Positions 12,898 to 25,408 are shown, counted from the first letter of the stretch. The stretch: 64,000 nt of DNA from Romanomermis culicivorax (GCA_963922205.1 CAWUHX010000039.1:1178001-1242000), one strand, 5' to 3'. Notes: a model not told the origin generated them from the sequence alone. Program-made: numbers and translations.

Positions 12898-13317
12898 GAA
12901 AAAGACAGTACAACAATAGAAGAAGACAGTAGCCAATACAAAATATTTTATATTTGTTCTCCTTGATAACTCCTCACTATCAGATTGTGCACATAAACGT
13001 TTCTCCATTAAAACTATAGTCCAATCTAGTCTATGCAAATTTATCAGGTGACACTTCCACCAAAACAATACACAGTGAAAAAACTGACAAAGGATCTACA
13101 TTTTTGAATCTAATGCTATTTAACACAACATAAAAGTTGTAGAGCATCAAAAAATGAGAAGCTCTGTCCTGATATGAATGACAGTAAAGGTAGGCCATTA
13201 CAATCTGCAATCTCAATTTTACTGGGGAAGGAGTGATTTGATGTCAGTGTGGAAAATGATTTTTCACATGATTTCTGTCAAGGAATACAATTATTATCTA
13301 TTGATTTTCCAAACAGC

Positions 13318-14102
13318 TGTCAGAGGGTCAATTCCTCTGACCTTTGGCCCTCTATTCATTATATTTTTATTTTCTAGAGCTCTTTGTTGTTAAAGTAGCT
13401 CCAATTTTTATTAAGTAAACAAACCGACAAAACGGTTTGTGCCACACATTTTTGGTCCAAAAACAAATAAATGGTGGGCGCGAATGTTTTGCATAATACA
13501 TGCAAGTTGATGTTAGGCGCATTGCAGTGTATTTTTTCATTCTTAATTCGTTTATTATTTTCGTCCGGCCGTTTTTATTATTGTGTCTTCGGAGAAGACT
13601 TGCGGCGACTGAGGAAGGATTGAGGACACATTCGCCGTTCGCATTATTGTTTGTTTTGATTTTCGCATCGCGGATTCATCTTGAGGACTCCCGCGGCCTG
13701 AGGAGCTTTTCGACGTTCAATCTTGATCAAGGAGATTAGTGAGTGGTTTTTCAGGAGTTAGGTAGACTGTTTTGTCTTTGGGCAAGCTTTCAGCTTAGGT
13801 CATGGATTAAGATACCTGAAAGTCCCTGGGGCTCTGTGCACAGGGACAAAAGGAAGGGTCAGCGACTTAGGGAGGAAATCAGCGTTGTGTGCGCACTTTG
13901 GCACTTTGCATTCCATTCATCACTTGCTCACTGTTGTATTTACACTTTTGTCATTTCCAAAATAAATATCCTTGTTCCTCAAGTCTCTGTGATCTGCAGT
14001 AGGATTGTAATTAGTACCAGGTTAGCGTCAGGGGCCGTACCAGATTGGATCTCCCAAGAACCGCAGCTAGGTAGCCGAGGGCATACGACCGCATATACGA
14101 CA
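13318..14102 (+). mobile_element. solo LTR, second tandem copy
   Basis: Same as 7655-8439, offset 5663, with the same CAGC flanks. It arose by segmental duplication rather than by a second insertion. Confidence 0.85.
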
Positions 14103-15531
14103 CAGCAAACTATTGTGCCTTAAAATCAATGCTTAGCTTGACAAGCCAGACATTGGAAGTTTGTAGTTTTACAAATTGGTACTTTTAATTAATCATTAGA
14201 AAGCAATGAATGACAGAATTATAAACTACTTTCAGACTATAGGGTTCCTCGACATGTATTTCCATTAATGGAATTTTGAAAATTCTCTGTTTCTTCAAAT
14301 GACATTATTAGATTTCAAAAGTGTTGCTTACCCGGTATTTTTCAATAACACAATTCTTCCATTTCCTTGACTTGATGACCCACTGAACAAATGTGCCTTT
14401 CGGACACTGGCTTGTTAGCAGTCTACCTAGAATGACATTATGGGAATATAATGGTCCCTGGTCCATCGAGCATTTGCCATAACTTTGGTTGGTGTATCAA
14501 TTATTCTGAAATAAATAAAATATGACATGAGTGGCTTGTTAGTGATAGAGGGGGGGAAATGCCATAATTATGCAGGCTGACACAAATTTTCAGTCCAGAT
14601 GGTTCATCATGAAACAAAAAAAAATAAAATAGTAATATAGTACATTCCATTGAAAATGCTAAACCCAACCGGAAAAGTCTATTCCATTTGTCCTTCTGGA
14701 AAATTTTTGGTCATCCAGCAACTTTTCTACATCAGAACTACTCATCATTTTACCTTGTGTTTTCTATGCAAATTTATCATGTTGGCTCTCTCGAGTAAAT
14801 CATACACAGAAAAACAAAGGAAAAGTGTTTGTCCAAAAAAACTGTTGTGTGTACAGAATAGAGCAACACATTAACAGAGAGAGACACCACCTGGCACTTC
14901 AGCTACACAATCCATCAATGGACAGGTGCTAAGGTGCATGTTGGGATAATTTTACATGATGGTTAACTATCTGAAAGTTTATAGAATACTTTAGATTTTG
15001 AGTTTATTCATGCACAATTGTTTGAGTTTCTATTTTGAACCTAATTTCATGTGTTATGTTAGCAGAATCGATCATGTCAAAATGAATGGGGCTACTTTCA
15101 TATTTTTTGCAATTTTTTGTGAAATGCAAACCTTTGATCTTGAGATATTTCTCTGAAAAAATTTACAGCAAATCAAAAAAAAATTCTTAGTCCTGCATTT
15201 TTCGTTTTCATAGGCATTTTTATGGAAAAGTGGCTATAATTTACTAAAACACGTCTCATTTTTTAAGCCAATCGTGTTTCTCAGCTGAACTGTACATTTT
15301 CATTGATTTGACATTTTAAGGTGAGCAAGGATGAAAAAAGACTACGCCATTGTTGATACTGTACGGTGTTGACGATGAACAATAATGAACAAACCTCTAT
15401 TCAACTGATCTTCCGTGTTTTTGTTTGTGCTCGCATGGCAAAGTTATCAAGAGATTTGCTTACTGAACGATGATAAACGTGACCATCGTTTTAACTTGTA
15501 GATGTAAGCTGGTCATATCTGGAAACTCCCA

Positions 15532-17690
15532 TCCAGCATTTGCCATAACTTTGACTGGTGTATCTATAATTTTAAAACAAATAAAGTATAACTTGAAATC
15601 ATTAAATTAAAAAAAATAAAATAGTAGTATAGCACATTGAATTTAAAATGCTAGGCGCAACCAAAAAATCGGTTGAATTTAATACGGAATTTTTACTTAC
15701 TGAGAGGCTTTTTACTGTAGAAGAACGGTAGAATATTCAATGAGAACAGGAAAAGCCAAATTCATACAAAAACCATACTTTTCCACTGTCGATTTGGACA
15801 GAACTGCGTCAATACCTGAGTGCTACTTGAGAAATTTCGCCAACCTAAAGTTATTGAATGGAATTTTCAGCCGTTCTTTGGCCGCTCACTGATGAAAATG
15901 TTTTTTCGTTGTTTACACCAATGAGCTTGCTAGTTTTTCCCTAATGAACTTACTTCCATGTGACCGGCTGCATCGGTCATTTCAAACTGAATTAAGTTCG
16001 CTTTGCGTATACTGGCGTTTCAAGAAAAACGTTGCGAAACTTTCTATTTTTTAGAGTGTTTCAGTTTTAATCTGGCACTCGAAGAATACTGGAGCTGGTG
16101 TGCCTCACTTTCTCAAACGACGTTCAATTCTCTAGTCAATAGATATCCTGGTATTACCAGAGAAGTGAGCTTTTAAAATTTAAAATTTCGAAATTCAAAT
16201 GTCAAAATTTCTTACGAAACTTATCTAATTGCATGTAATTTGCGGGTATGACAAGGTTAAATTCCTTTATAATGTTTACCAAGTGGCTGCTAAGTTTACT
16301 TTTTTGTATTTTACTTTTTTTAAATTAATTAGTATTATTAATTAATTATTTTATCTAAATTATTAGGAATTATCACCGTATTTCACCTTGTCCAAACCAG
16401 AAGCTGAGTTGCCAGCTCTTTTTAAGGCTCGCTGCACCTCCAATTTAGTGAAAGGTGTCGAGAAACGTTCAAGGAAATCGCCCTCTCATATAATGATGAC
16501 ACATTTTTATGATCAAAAGTTCGACAGGAAAACATTTTTTTAAAGTGATCTGCTATTTGTTCGACTTCTATAGGACACTGTTTTCGATCGTTTTCGCCCA
16601 AAATTTTCCGAATGGCCGACTTTTTTGACTAAGTATACAATTTCTGGATAGCCGATGCTTCTACTTTTTGATCGTCACAAATTGGGCTTTTTGAAATAAG
16701 AACAATCACTCGTTTTTCTTTGTCAGAATTTAGCAGAACTTTCATTTTGAGATGCGGTATTCACAGTGCTTCGTTTTGGAGGATTAACATTTCATGAATT
16801 TTCTTTACGTGGTTATTGGATAGAATTTCAAAGTCGCGCGATTTACGTTCATTTTCTAGCCAACTATGGATTCGAACCGGGCCCATTTTTGCACAACATT
16901 CCCATCACTTTTTTGTTTTCATTGTCCACCACTTTTTCGTTTTTTCACAACGCTCCTCGTAAAATAGACCAAGTGCCTTTTTTCTCCAATCGATAACTTT
17001 TTTGTCATCGAAAAGTAGTGGTTGATTAGAAGGAAGGCGTTGGGCATATAAACAAACAAAAACACCACAGGAACCCATAGTTTTGCATTGCATTGCTAGC
17101 GGAATCAGGGATCAAGGTTTTGAAATCATCAAACTTTTCGTCATTATTAGCATAGAAGGCAAAAATTGATCGTACGGAAGCACCAATTTTTTTTAAGGCA
17201 AGGAATCATAGTATGATGCAAAAATCTAAGACTCCATTTATGATGAGGCAAAATCAGAGGCCCCTTGTTTTTTTTTCCAAGTCGAATTAGAAGGTCGATC
17301 AATCAGACATCAGTATTATTCGAAACAACAAAGTTTTTGAGATAGTCGAAAATAATTCTGTCCGACAGTCAACTATAATTCGATTCCAATGACAAAAGAA
17401 AATTGGGGTCAGTGTCACGAATATTGGAATATTCATAGGATGAGAAGCTACTGGATGGATCCACGAATATTTGATATAGTTTTATGCCCGAGAATGATCA
17501 ACTATTTCGTTAGCTAGCTCTTGCTCGGCCACGGTCCAACTACTGACGACTAAACAACTTGATTGCAGAGTATCAGCGGGTTTTATAGATTTCTCGACAG
17601 TTGAGACCACAGAAGCATCCCAAAACCTTCCTCGAAAATGATGATGGGCAATGTTCACACATTAAAAACGAAAATTTTCTGGTTGAACGA
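15532..17690 (-). mobile_element. retrotransposon copy D, RT-less and diverged
   Basis: It has the same RT-less organisation as B and C but many substitutions and deletions. The spacer-like start (15531) is followed by the pre-RT linker (about 16380-17030), Ulp1 remnants (about 17050-17440) and a single zinc-finger remnant ending near 17690. Frames are short and broken; 16766-16996 and its antisense are not genes. No U2 5' piece is seen, so it is truncated at both ends. Confidence 0.65.
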
Positions 17691-18777
17691 CTGTTTTACA
17701 TCACTATATCTTAAGTGTACGCATATTTGGATCAATTTTTCGTTGATTGTATGATGGTTCGTGTCCCTGGTGGTTGTTATCCTGATGAATGGGTATTAAA
17801 CAGATTTATGATCCGTTTTCGGGAGACTGAACTTTATATTTTCAAAAATCAAAATGCCGGACTACGGGATTATAATAAAAATGTTTGAGAATAGTTTGAA
17901 ATAAAGAAGCTCGCAAGAAATTTGAAAGTAATTGGATCATTTGGCTTGGCATGTTGAGATTTGAAGAGCGAAAGAAAATTCGGATATTCAAGATCAACGA
18001 GCTATAACTGATTACGATTATTCCACACTTGCAAGATCGATCAATCATCAACCATCAAGTTTATTTCCTGTAAAGTTTTCGTTCACTTCCCAGGATGATT
18101 CGGGTTTGCCATTTTCTTCGGTCTATTGAAAATATTTTTGATCATTCAAGTTTGTAGCAGGATCTGAATAAACAGCTGTATCAATATTGCTTGTAGTTCT
18201 TGTGAAATCAATACCAATTTTCGCACAGCCGTCCGCAATACCCATCAATCTGATATTTTGACGTCAGCAAGAGTGGAGAAGGACTACACGTCTGCTGACA
18301 CTATATTGCGTCAACCCTCAACTGCATCTATCCAACTGATGTTCCATTCTTTGTTTAAGTATCCATAGCAAAGTCACCATAGGATTTGCATATCAGGAGC
18401 TGCTATAGTCTGTTTTTTCTGGAATTCTAAGTAATATAAGTGGAAAACAAATACTATTTCATATTTTAACAATTTTCTACTGAACTATGTATCACATCAA
18501 ACTGAAAATTTGTTACGTTGACCGAAAAATTTTACCATGCCTTATGTAAACGATAATCCTGATTTTTGTTATTTTTCAGTTTGGAAGCATTTAACAAAAA
18601 CGGACTGTATAGTCGTAACATCCATCTGATGGCTTGCATATCAGTTTGGCTTGATCAATGTCTTGAAGTGGATTCTGTTTTGAACACCTTTTCTCGACTA
18701 TGATATTCGTGTAGTCATACTATACAGCAGGGACTACAGCTTATCGCAGGTTTAGCCCGAGGAATGTCTATAGGAGA
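17691..18777. other. spacer between copy D and a U2 3' fragment, no gene
   Basis: Contains a block starting TTGACGTCAGCAAGAG (18256) that recurs as diverged copies at 24924 and 35451, plus a MITE at 18404. These shared blocks suggest U2 3'-flanking DNA. No credible ORF. Confidence 0.5.
18404..18610. repeat. MITE with TATAGTC ends
   Basis: Left end TATAGTCTGTTTTTTCTGGA; right end TTGGAAGCATTTAACAAAAA then CGGACTGTA. The inverted ends match those at 24585, 39931, 40437 and 60885. TA at both ends suggests a Tc1/mariner-type non-autonomous element. Confidence 0.6.
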
Positions 18778-18946
18778 GTTGTTCCCTGCAGGGAACTGGG
18801 CCGAACGTGGAGCTACTGCAATACCGGGACGATCCGAGGCAGGGGTAGAGCAAGCCCTATGCACCCACCAAGGTCCAAAAATCAGAATAATCTCGTTGTG
18901 ATCGCGTAGATCATGTATCAGAGACTAAGCTGATAAGAACAGATAC
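18778..18946 (-). pseudogene. U2 snRNA 3' fragment downstream of copy E
   Basis: Minus strand from GTATCTGTTCTTATCAGC to the terminal stem-loop (GTTCCCTGCAGGGAAC), including the Sm-like GATTTTTGGACC. Element E joins at 18947. The SGNH ORF of E reads through the junction and stops inside this U2 sequence. Confidence 0.88.
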
Positions 18947-19840
18947 TCTTTATTGAAACAGAATTATAACGAAACGCAAATATAAACTCGAACAATGATG
19001 GCCTTCCAGTATTGTGAAGGTTACGGAAATAGGCGGACACATAGAAGGCATGGGAGGCGAGGAGCTTGCACAATTCGTTGGTGCCCAATTTATTGAGGTG
19101 ATAGTTGTCGTTTGCAAAGAAAGAACCAAAACTATTGCTAGCCTCAAAATGCTTCAATATATTTATCGGAAAAACTTTCCGGAATGTTTGATTCTTGTTG
19201 ATTTCTTTCAAAATCGCACAATTTAAATCCAGTGCTTCCCTCGATGGAATGGAAAATATAAAAATGGGTTTTTGAAAATGAAGAACATTGTGTAGAAAAG
19301 CGATCACGTCCTGCAAACTTTGCAACACATTCGAAAAGGCTTTCCCATTCCGACAATCGACAGTGCCAAGACACAAAGCAATGCGCTGCACGCATGGAGG
19401 AACATGTCGGATGTTTTTCACCAGGGAAACCAAGTCGCTATATCCTTTACCCCACAAGCATGTGCCGACACACATTCTGGGATCATACAACAAATTTCGA
19501 ATTTGGCTGTCACCAATAATCCAGGCCGCCCGAAATTGATCTGGTTGGGGAAAGGTTGACAGCGGACTAACTAGCACGAGTTTCGATTGATGAGGGCTTT
19601 CCCTGATGCTCATATCTTTCCCCATAGGGGCAGATTCAACTACAGTAGAGGTAGTAGACGATCGATTGAGGTCCGGTGCTTTCCCTCGAAGGGCAGCTGT
19701 AACTAAAGGCTTTGATGTTCCGTCTAAAATTTCGCACACTTGCATAAAGAGAGACGGCAGACAGTCTGTTGGAACTGCTGCTCGCGAGTTTGGCAACATC
19801 TGGACCATATTCTCATTTTTGCCCAGTGCTTCCGCTATAG
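18918..19840 (-). CDS. SGNH/GDSL-hydrolase-like protein, downstream ORF of copy E
   Basis: This is an open frame of about 300 codons placed 3' of the RT ORF. The visible SGNH blocks are WIIGDSQIRN (block I, nucleophile Ser), CLGTVDCRNG at the block III position, and NDNYHLNKLGT with Asp and His at block V spacing. Esterase/SGNH domains are known in ORF1 proteins of some CR1/L2-type LINEs, but there they lie upstream of the RT. A splice-acceptor-like TTTTCCAG ends at 19841, so the exon probably starts at 19840; an ATG also lies just upstream at 19853 and others follow. The frame crosses the element end and uses a UGA inside U2 (18918). Enzymatic activity is inferred only. Confidence 0.7.
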
Positions 19841-20174
19841 CTGGAAAAGACATGCAATTGATAAAATTTGTGGATAAAAAGTGGCCATCATTAGGTTTCC
19901 ATGACGTAAAACAAGAACTATCAAGAGTTAGTAAGCAAAGTTAAAACGAAGGGAAGAGGATGTATTATAAGAAAGAAGTCAAGTGCCATTTAAAATAGTT
20001 GCATTAAAATCAAAAGTGGTAAAATTAGGTAAAATTTGTTAAAAAACGTTCGGCTTTGGTGCGAGGATGTGCTTCCAATAAATATCTTTTGAGAATTCCA
20101 CTGTCTCTCGCACAATAAACTTTTTCATCAGATTGAGATATTTTGGAGAAGTCCCTATGTGGTGCAAAACCCTA

Positions 20175-22571
20175 TCATTCAAATGATCCCATGAGCCCAA
20201 GGCCTATTGCATCGGCATAGACTCGATATCCCAACTTCTGAAAATTAATAACTTCTGGCTCGTACGCAATTTGTTTCCTGAGCCGAGCCTGCTTAAGTGC
20301 CTGCAGACCATTTTCGAAAGGGCAAGTCACATCAACAATGTCAACTACGTTGTCCGTCTCATTGATAACAACTAGGTCTGGGCGAACGTTCCTATTTGCA
20401 AGATTGCATACTGTGTTGATTAACACAGTGGCATTTCGATCGGTGTGCCGGACTGTTTTGGCTACACGATCCAGGATTGCATTGTGCCGCTGCAGGATTT
20501 CAGCACTAAGATGTGCCTTGCAGTGACATAGAATGTGTGGCAGCGTTTCCTGACTATATCCGCATCGTCGGCATTGTTGTTCCCTAGCAATGGTATTGGG
20601 ATTAGATGGACTGCAGTTTACTGGCAGCAAATTCAACCTTGCACGGTGGATGAATTTGAAGCCAAAAAATGATATGTATTCTCCATCTCTAGAGAAACTA
20701 TTGCTGGCTTTGTCTATACTGACACACTGCAGGACTTTGCCTTGATTCGGGAAATTTCGTGAGATTTCATAGTAGTGTGCCTCACCAATGGCTTTTCGAA
20801 TGAACTGGAAGGCTGCCTTCCGGGAACTTTCATCAAAAATATGTTATTCAAAACTAATTTAAGTACAAGTTTATGCGTAAATTATTTATGCGTAAATTGT
20901 ATATCCACATGTTTTTGGAGGGCCCGCATTGCTACTCGTGCACGTTTCAAAAGACTTTTTGAGTCACCACCATTTGAGGAGGCAAAGCTGTGGAATTTGC
21001 CAATTGTAACACCATTCAGAAAATCGCACAGCTCTGTTTTTGTCGGCAAGTTTTTGACCCAGCGTTCAGTTGTCTCAAGTAGCAGATTTTGCATGTAGTC
21101 CCGGATGTGTGGGCTTGGACTCGTCAAGAAACAGTATACACTCATAACTAGGTGCAGGTTTAGCTCCACCGAGGATAGTGTGAAGCCAAGGCCACCCCGG
21201 TCAATTGGAGTTGTGATAAAAAGTCTGGAGGCGTTTGTTGGTAAATGACAGATTTTTTGTATCGAATTGACAAGGCAGTCATCAAAAGTTTTAAAGTCGC
21301 CTTTTCTTGGTGATGAAAAGCGGAAAATGTATCCAAAACGGGAACAAATGAAAGTTTTTATAGCATCAAATTTCTGCCATGGGGCCAGCAAAGAAGTTTC
21401 GATAACTCTGACATGATTTACGGCTGCAACAATTTCATCTTGGGGTTGTGGAGTAATACCCAATCCTTGATCGGTACCCAAATAGCTGTAAGCGTCGTAT
21501 TTCATAAGCACTGGGATTACGCAGCAGTCAATAAAGTATTGACGCTTTACAATTCGCCCATTATTGAGGGTCATGGAAGCGCATTTTGACGCATTAAATT
21601 TCATGCCAGCTGAGCTAACCAATGAATTAGTATATTCAATAATTTCCTGCATGATCAAGTCGTCCTTGGCCATAATTACAAGATCATCAGCATAGGCCAA
21701 AACTGTGAACTTTTTCCCAAAGCGAGAGTAACCAGAGGGAGAAAATTTAGATTTTATACATCGGAGGATTCCCTCCATTGCTATATTGAAAAGTAGTGGG
21801 CTCAAAGGATCGCCTTGCTTGACTCCAGCTAGAATTTCAATATCCCGGGATTGGGCTCCTTTCGACTTAAATGAGGTTGTGTTTTGGGTGTAAATATCTT
21901 TGACGATGTCTCCAAAAAATGGCGGGAAATTCAGTTTGTCCAGCATCAGGGTTATGAGCTCATGAGGTACGCTCCCAAATGCATTGGCCAGATCCAACCA
22001 CATCACTGATAGATCATTCAGGTTGTTTCTCGCATGATGAATGATGTCTTCCATGATAAGAACATGTTCGGCGCAGCCTTCAACAGGTAAGAATCCTTTT
22101 TGTTCAAAACTAAAGATGCCATAATGGTCTGAGGATATTAAACTATTATGCAAATTAACAATACGCTGCATCAACAATAAGGCATAAAGTTTGTAGATTG
22201 TGATAGAAAGCAAAATTGGGCGCCAATTGTTCAAATCTGAAATATCGCTTTTTTTGTACAGCAAGATAGTGACTGCCTTTCTCCACGATTTCGCAACTTT
22301 CCTGGATTCATTTTTTCAAGATTTTGGCGCCTGAGCCAGTAAATTTAAAATCACGATATTTCACTTCATCCAGACCAGGAGCTGAGTTGGGGGCTCTTTC
22401 TATAGCTCGCTGGACCTCCGATTCAGTGACAGGTGCCGAAAAATGTTTGAGTAGATCATCAGGGATTGCATGACTTTTTTTAAACAAAGATGACACATTT
22501 TGAAAATCAAAAATTTCGATGAGAAAACACATTTTCAGTGATCTGCAATTTGCTTGACTTCTATAGGACAC
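20175..22571 (-). pseudogene. reverse transcriptase and endonuclease of copy E, frame-broken
   Basis: The frame at 22264-20882 (460 residues) holds the RT palm: LNNWRPILLS, DLANAFGSVPHELI, GVKQGDPLSPLLFN and the catalytic AYADDLVIMAKD. A separate frame (20636-20175) holds the CRRCGYSQETLPHILCHC zinc knuckle and the restriction-like endonuclease core, RPDLVVIN...DVTCPFE with downstream Lys. Between them a deletion of roughly 60 bp and a TTTATGCGTAAAT direct repeat (20873-20900) break the frame. The start of RT (22308-22571) is shifted again. An autonomous product is not expected. Confidence 0.85.
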
Positions 22572-23836
22572 TCTTTTCGGTCATTTTCTTCCAAGATTTT
22601 TCGAATGGCCGGCTTTTTTGACCAGGTATACAATTTCTGGATAGCAGATGCTTCTACTTTTTGATTATCACAAATGTTGCCATTAGGCTTTTTACAATTA
22701 GAACCATCACCGGTTCTTCTTCGCCAAGATTTGTTCTGGCTAGTAGAACCTTCATTTTGAGATGCGGTATTTACAGTGTTGCGTTTTGGTGGGTTAACGT
22801 TTTCATGAATTTTTTTGATTGCAACTATAGGCTGACTCACGTCCACCACTTTTTTGTTTTTATACAACGCTCCAAACAGACCAAGTGCCTTTTTCTCCAA
22901 TCGATAACTATTTGGTCATCGAAAACAAGTGGTTGATTAGAGAGAAGGCGTTCGGCATATAAACAAACAAAAACACCAGCATGCCATAGTTTGGCCCGAG
23001 TTCATTGCACAGCTATGGGAATTGGGTACCCAGATTTTGAAATCATCAAATTTTTCGTCGTCATTAGCATACAATTCAAAAATCGATCGCACAGAAGCAC
23101 TGATTTTTGTAAATGCAAGGCGTTGAGAATCATAATATGATATACATTTTGTATTTTTATCCAAAACTGCAAGACCCCAGTGATTGTTGTTCCTATACAC
23201 TGGCAACAGTCCAAGATTCCATTTATAATCTGGCGAAATCAGAGGTCCCTTAGTTTTTTCCAAATCAAATTGCCATATGAGAGGGTCGGTCAACAGGACA
23301 TCAGAATTATTTGAAACAAGAAAGTTTTTGAGATATTCGAAAATAATTCTATCCGACAGCCAACTAGAGTTCGATTCCAATGGCAAAAGAAAATTGGGGT
23401 CAGTACCATGAATGTTGAAATATTCATAGGATGATAAATAACTAGAGGGATCCACGTTTGTTTGATATGGCTTCATATCCGAATCATCAACTATTTCATT
23501 AGGCAGCTCTTGCTCGGCCACGCTGTAACTACTGACGATTGACTGATTTGATGGTAAAGTATCACCGGGTTCTATAGATTTCGCAGGAGTTGAAACTACA
23601 GAAGCATCAAGTAAAACAGTAGTTTTATAGTCTACATCGGTTTTTTCCGAATCCTTTTTTGGACCAAAAAGTTCTCGTAGTTTTTCCTTTGCCGGAACAT
23701 GTTTAGGATTTTCGTGTTTGGCTGTAACATGGTTGTGGAATCCTTTTTTAGTCGAAAAAGATGATGTACAATGTTCACATTGAAAACGTAGCTTTTCTGG
23801 TTGAAGAATTTCATTAACTGGATGTTCCTCGGCCAC
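22535..23836 (-). pseudogene. zinc finger, Ulp1-like protease and linker of copy E
   Basis: A 299-residue frame (23836-22937) starts at the end of the second finger (HVAEEHP equivalent). It contains one C2H2 finger (FQCEHC...H), a linker, and a Ulp1/SENP-like core with NNNHWGLAVLD (His about residue 219), ISYYDSQ (Asp about 236) and a Cys-rich catalytic region near residue 286. The last part appears shifted relative to copy G, which reads TMGCCGVFVC. A Lys-rich linker frame (22900-22535) follows. Family knowledge: Ulp1-type C48 proteases cleave SUMO-like tags; here the substrate is unknown. Confidence 0.75.
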
Positions 23837-23851
23837 TTGGGACTGGAACTC

Positions 23852-23945
23852 GTTGGAGAATTAGCTGTCCCTCGAAAGCAACTAGAGAGCGAGCCTTGGA
23901 CACCCGCCAGGAAAAAATTAGAATAATCTCGTTGTCATCGGATGG
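23852..23945 (-). pseudogene. decayed U2-like relic
   Basis: It shows scattered but ordered matches to the U2 3' half, namely CACCCGCCAGG, AGAATAATCTCGTTGT and GATGGATGAT on the plus strand, followed by a CTTTATT tail-like element end. Roughly half of the 3' fragment is deleted. The order of blocks supports the call; it would be missed by a strict search. Confidence 0.55.
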
Positions 23946-25240
23946 ATGATGCAATACGCTTTATTCGAGAATGTAATTTATCGAGTAAATTTACGCCACC
24001 TTTTATTAGCAAGAGAATAAAAAATGCCAATTTGCAAATACGAAAGTTGGATAATGATAGAGGAAAATTGAAATTACATGAAAAAAGAGATTTACGTAGT
24101 GTAAAAAAGTGAACAATTTTTGAAACTGTTGTGTATTTGAAGTATAATTGAATCATCGAAATTTTACGTTTCACGGATATTTGAGAAACTTTGTGATTCA
24201 AAACATCAGCTGAACCGAGCAGTTTTTGCACGTAATACAGTTCAATTGAGCAACTAAAAGCTCAAGCTGCATCATGGCTTGAATGTATTACAATTATTAT
24301 TACCACTGATTTGAGAAGAATCAAAAATAAAAAAATTGAGGATGGTCTCTATAATTGGGGTAATGAATTGCTCTATTATTTTGCCTGTTATTATCGGGCT
24401 GATGCATAACTGCGGATGTTCTAGCGCTAGAACGTGAACTTTGTGTTATTATTAGACGCGGAATTGAACTGCCGATTATGATTGGTTTTTCATTTTTTCC
24501 GCTTATCTTGTAAAGGGAACTTTTTCCCGGGGCGTTTTTCTCTGAAAAAAGCAACAATAAAAAAATCTTAGCCATATTTTGATTTATAGTCTGTTAATTA
24601 TAACATGCTTCTAAATAGAAAAGTAACACAAATCAGTAGTGTCGTCAAAATCGTTCACATAAAGTTCTTACTGTAAAATTCTTCACTCGAAAATTTGTTA
24701 AAGGTTAGGTCAGCAAGCTCACAAATTTCCAGTCCTACATGGTACAGCTTTTATTGGAAAATCGCAAAAATCTGTAATACTACTTGCTTTCCACTCCCAT
24801 TATTTGGAAGCTTTTCAAGGAAAACGGACTATAGAAGCCTTTTATACAGAAACGGGTTATAGTTCATACACATCACTTGACGGTGTCTCGGGTAATGGAC
24901 TTTTTTCATCAACGGGGTACTATGACGTCAGCAAGAACAAAGACCGACTATACTTGGACCATATTTACCTCTTTTGCTCACTTGAATGATTCTAGCGATC
25001 CTGCACATTTTTTGTGTTTGCAAACAGGCTCATAATAAGGTTTACATTGTGTCTGTAGTTTTAACTTCTGGCACTAGGCAAATTATGCCTGGCAGCTTGC
25101 TAGTTTGATCAATCTATTGGAGTGATTTCCGATTTGTCAATCTTTTGGGAAACATACTCTCAAGAAGCTCCTTAATCGCAGTAACCGTAGTTGTAGGACC
25201 AACTTGTTATCACTGAGACTCGAGCTTTTTGCGGATCTGA
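23946..25240. other. spacer, no gene; contains a MITE
   Basis: AT-rich, with short chance ORFs only. Toward the right it has U2 3'-flank blocks shared with 34877-34935 and 35625-35690 (CTGGCAC...AAATTATGCCTGGCAGC). The MITE lies at 24585-24833. Confidence 0.5.
24585..24833. repeat. MITE with TATAGTC ends
   Basis: Starts TATAGTCTGTTAATTATAAC and ends AAAACGGACTATA. The interior matches 39931-40179 closely (GACACAAATCAGTA-type block, then CACTCGAAAA). Confidence 0.7.
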
Positions 25241-25408
25241 TTGTCCCCCGCAGGGAACTGGGCCGAACCCGGAGGTACTGCAATACCGGGACGACCCGCG
25301 GCAGGGATAGAGCAAGCCCTACGCACCCGCCAAGGTCCAAAAATCAGAATAATCTCGTTGTGATCGGGTAGATCACGTATCAGAGATTAAGCTGATAAGA
25401 ACAGATAC
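25241..25408 (-). pseudogene. U2 snRNA 3' fragment downstream of copy F
   Basis: Nearly identical to the intact U2 gene from AGTATCTGTTC to the terminal stem-loop, with GATTTTTGGACC conserved. Lacks U2 positions 1 to about 32. Element F ends TTCAATAAAG immediately before it on the minus strand. Confidence 0.92.

Larger units (their letters stand above)
4206..15531. repeat. tandem duplication, two units of about 5663 bp
   Basis: Unit 1 (about 4206-9868) and unit 2 (about 9869-15531) read the same at every point compared, with a constant offset of 5663. Both contain the copy B/C remnant, the U2 5' piece, spacer and the solo LTR. I saw one substitution, T at 9170 against C at 14833. A third, clearly diverged copy of the element part follows at 15532. 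Confidence 0.9.
18947..23837 (-). mobile_element. U2-inserted non-LTR retrotransposon copy E, divergent subfamily
   Basis: This nearly full-length element lacks the 5' leader and the first fingers. In order along the minus strand it holds a zinc finger, Ulp1-like protease, linker, RT with YADD, zinc knuckle, restriction-like endonuclease and the SGNH-like ORF, then a CAATAAAG tail joined to U2. Its SGNH protein differs strongly from F, G and H, so at least two subfamilies share the target. Its 5' edge runs into a decayed U2-like sequence at 23852. Confidence 0.85.
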
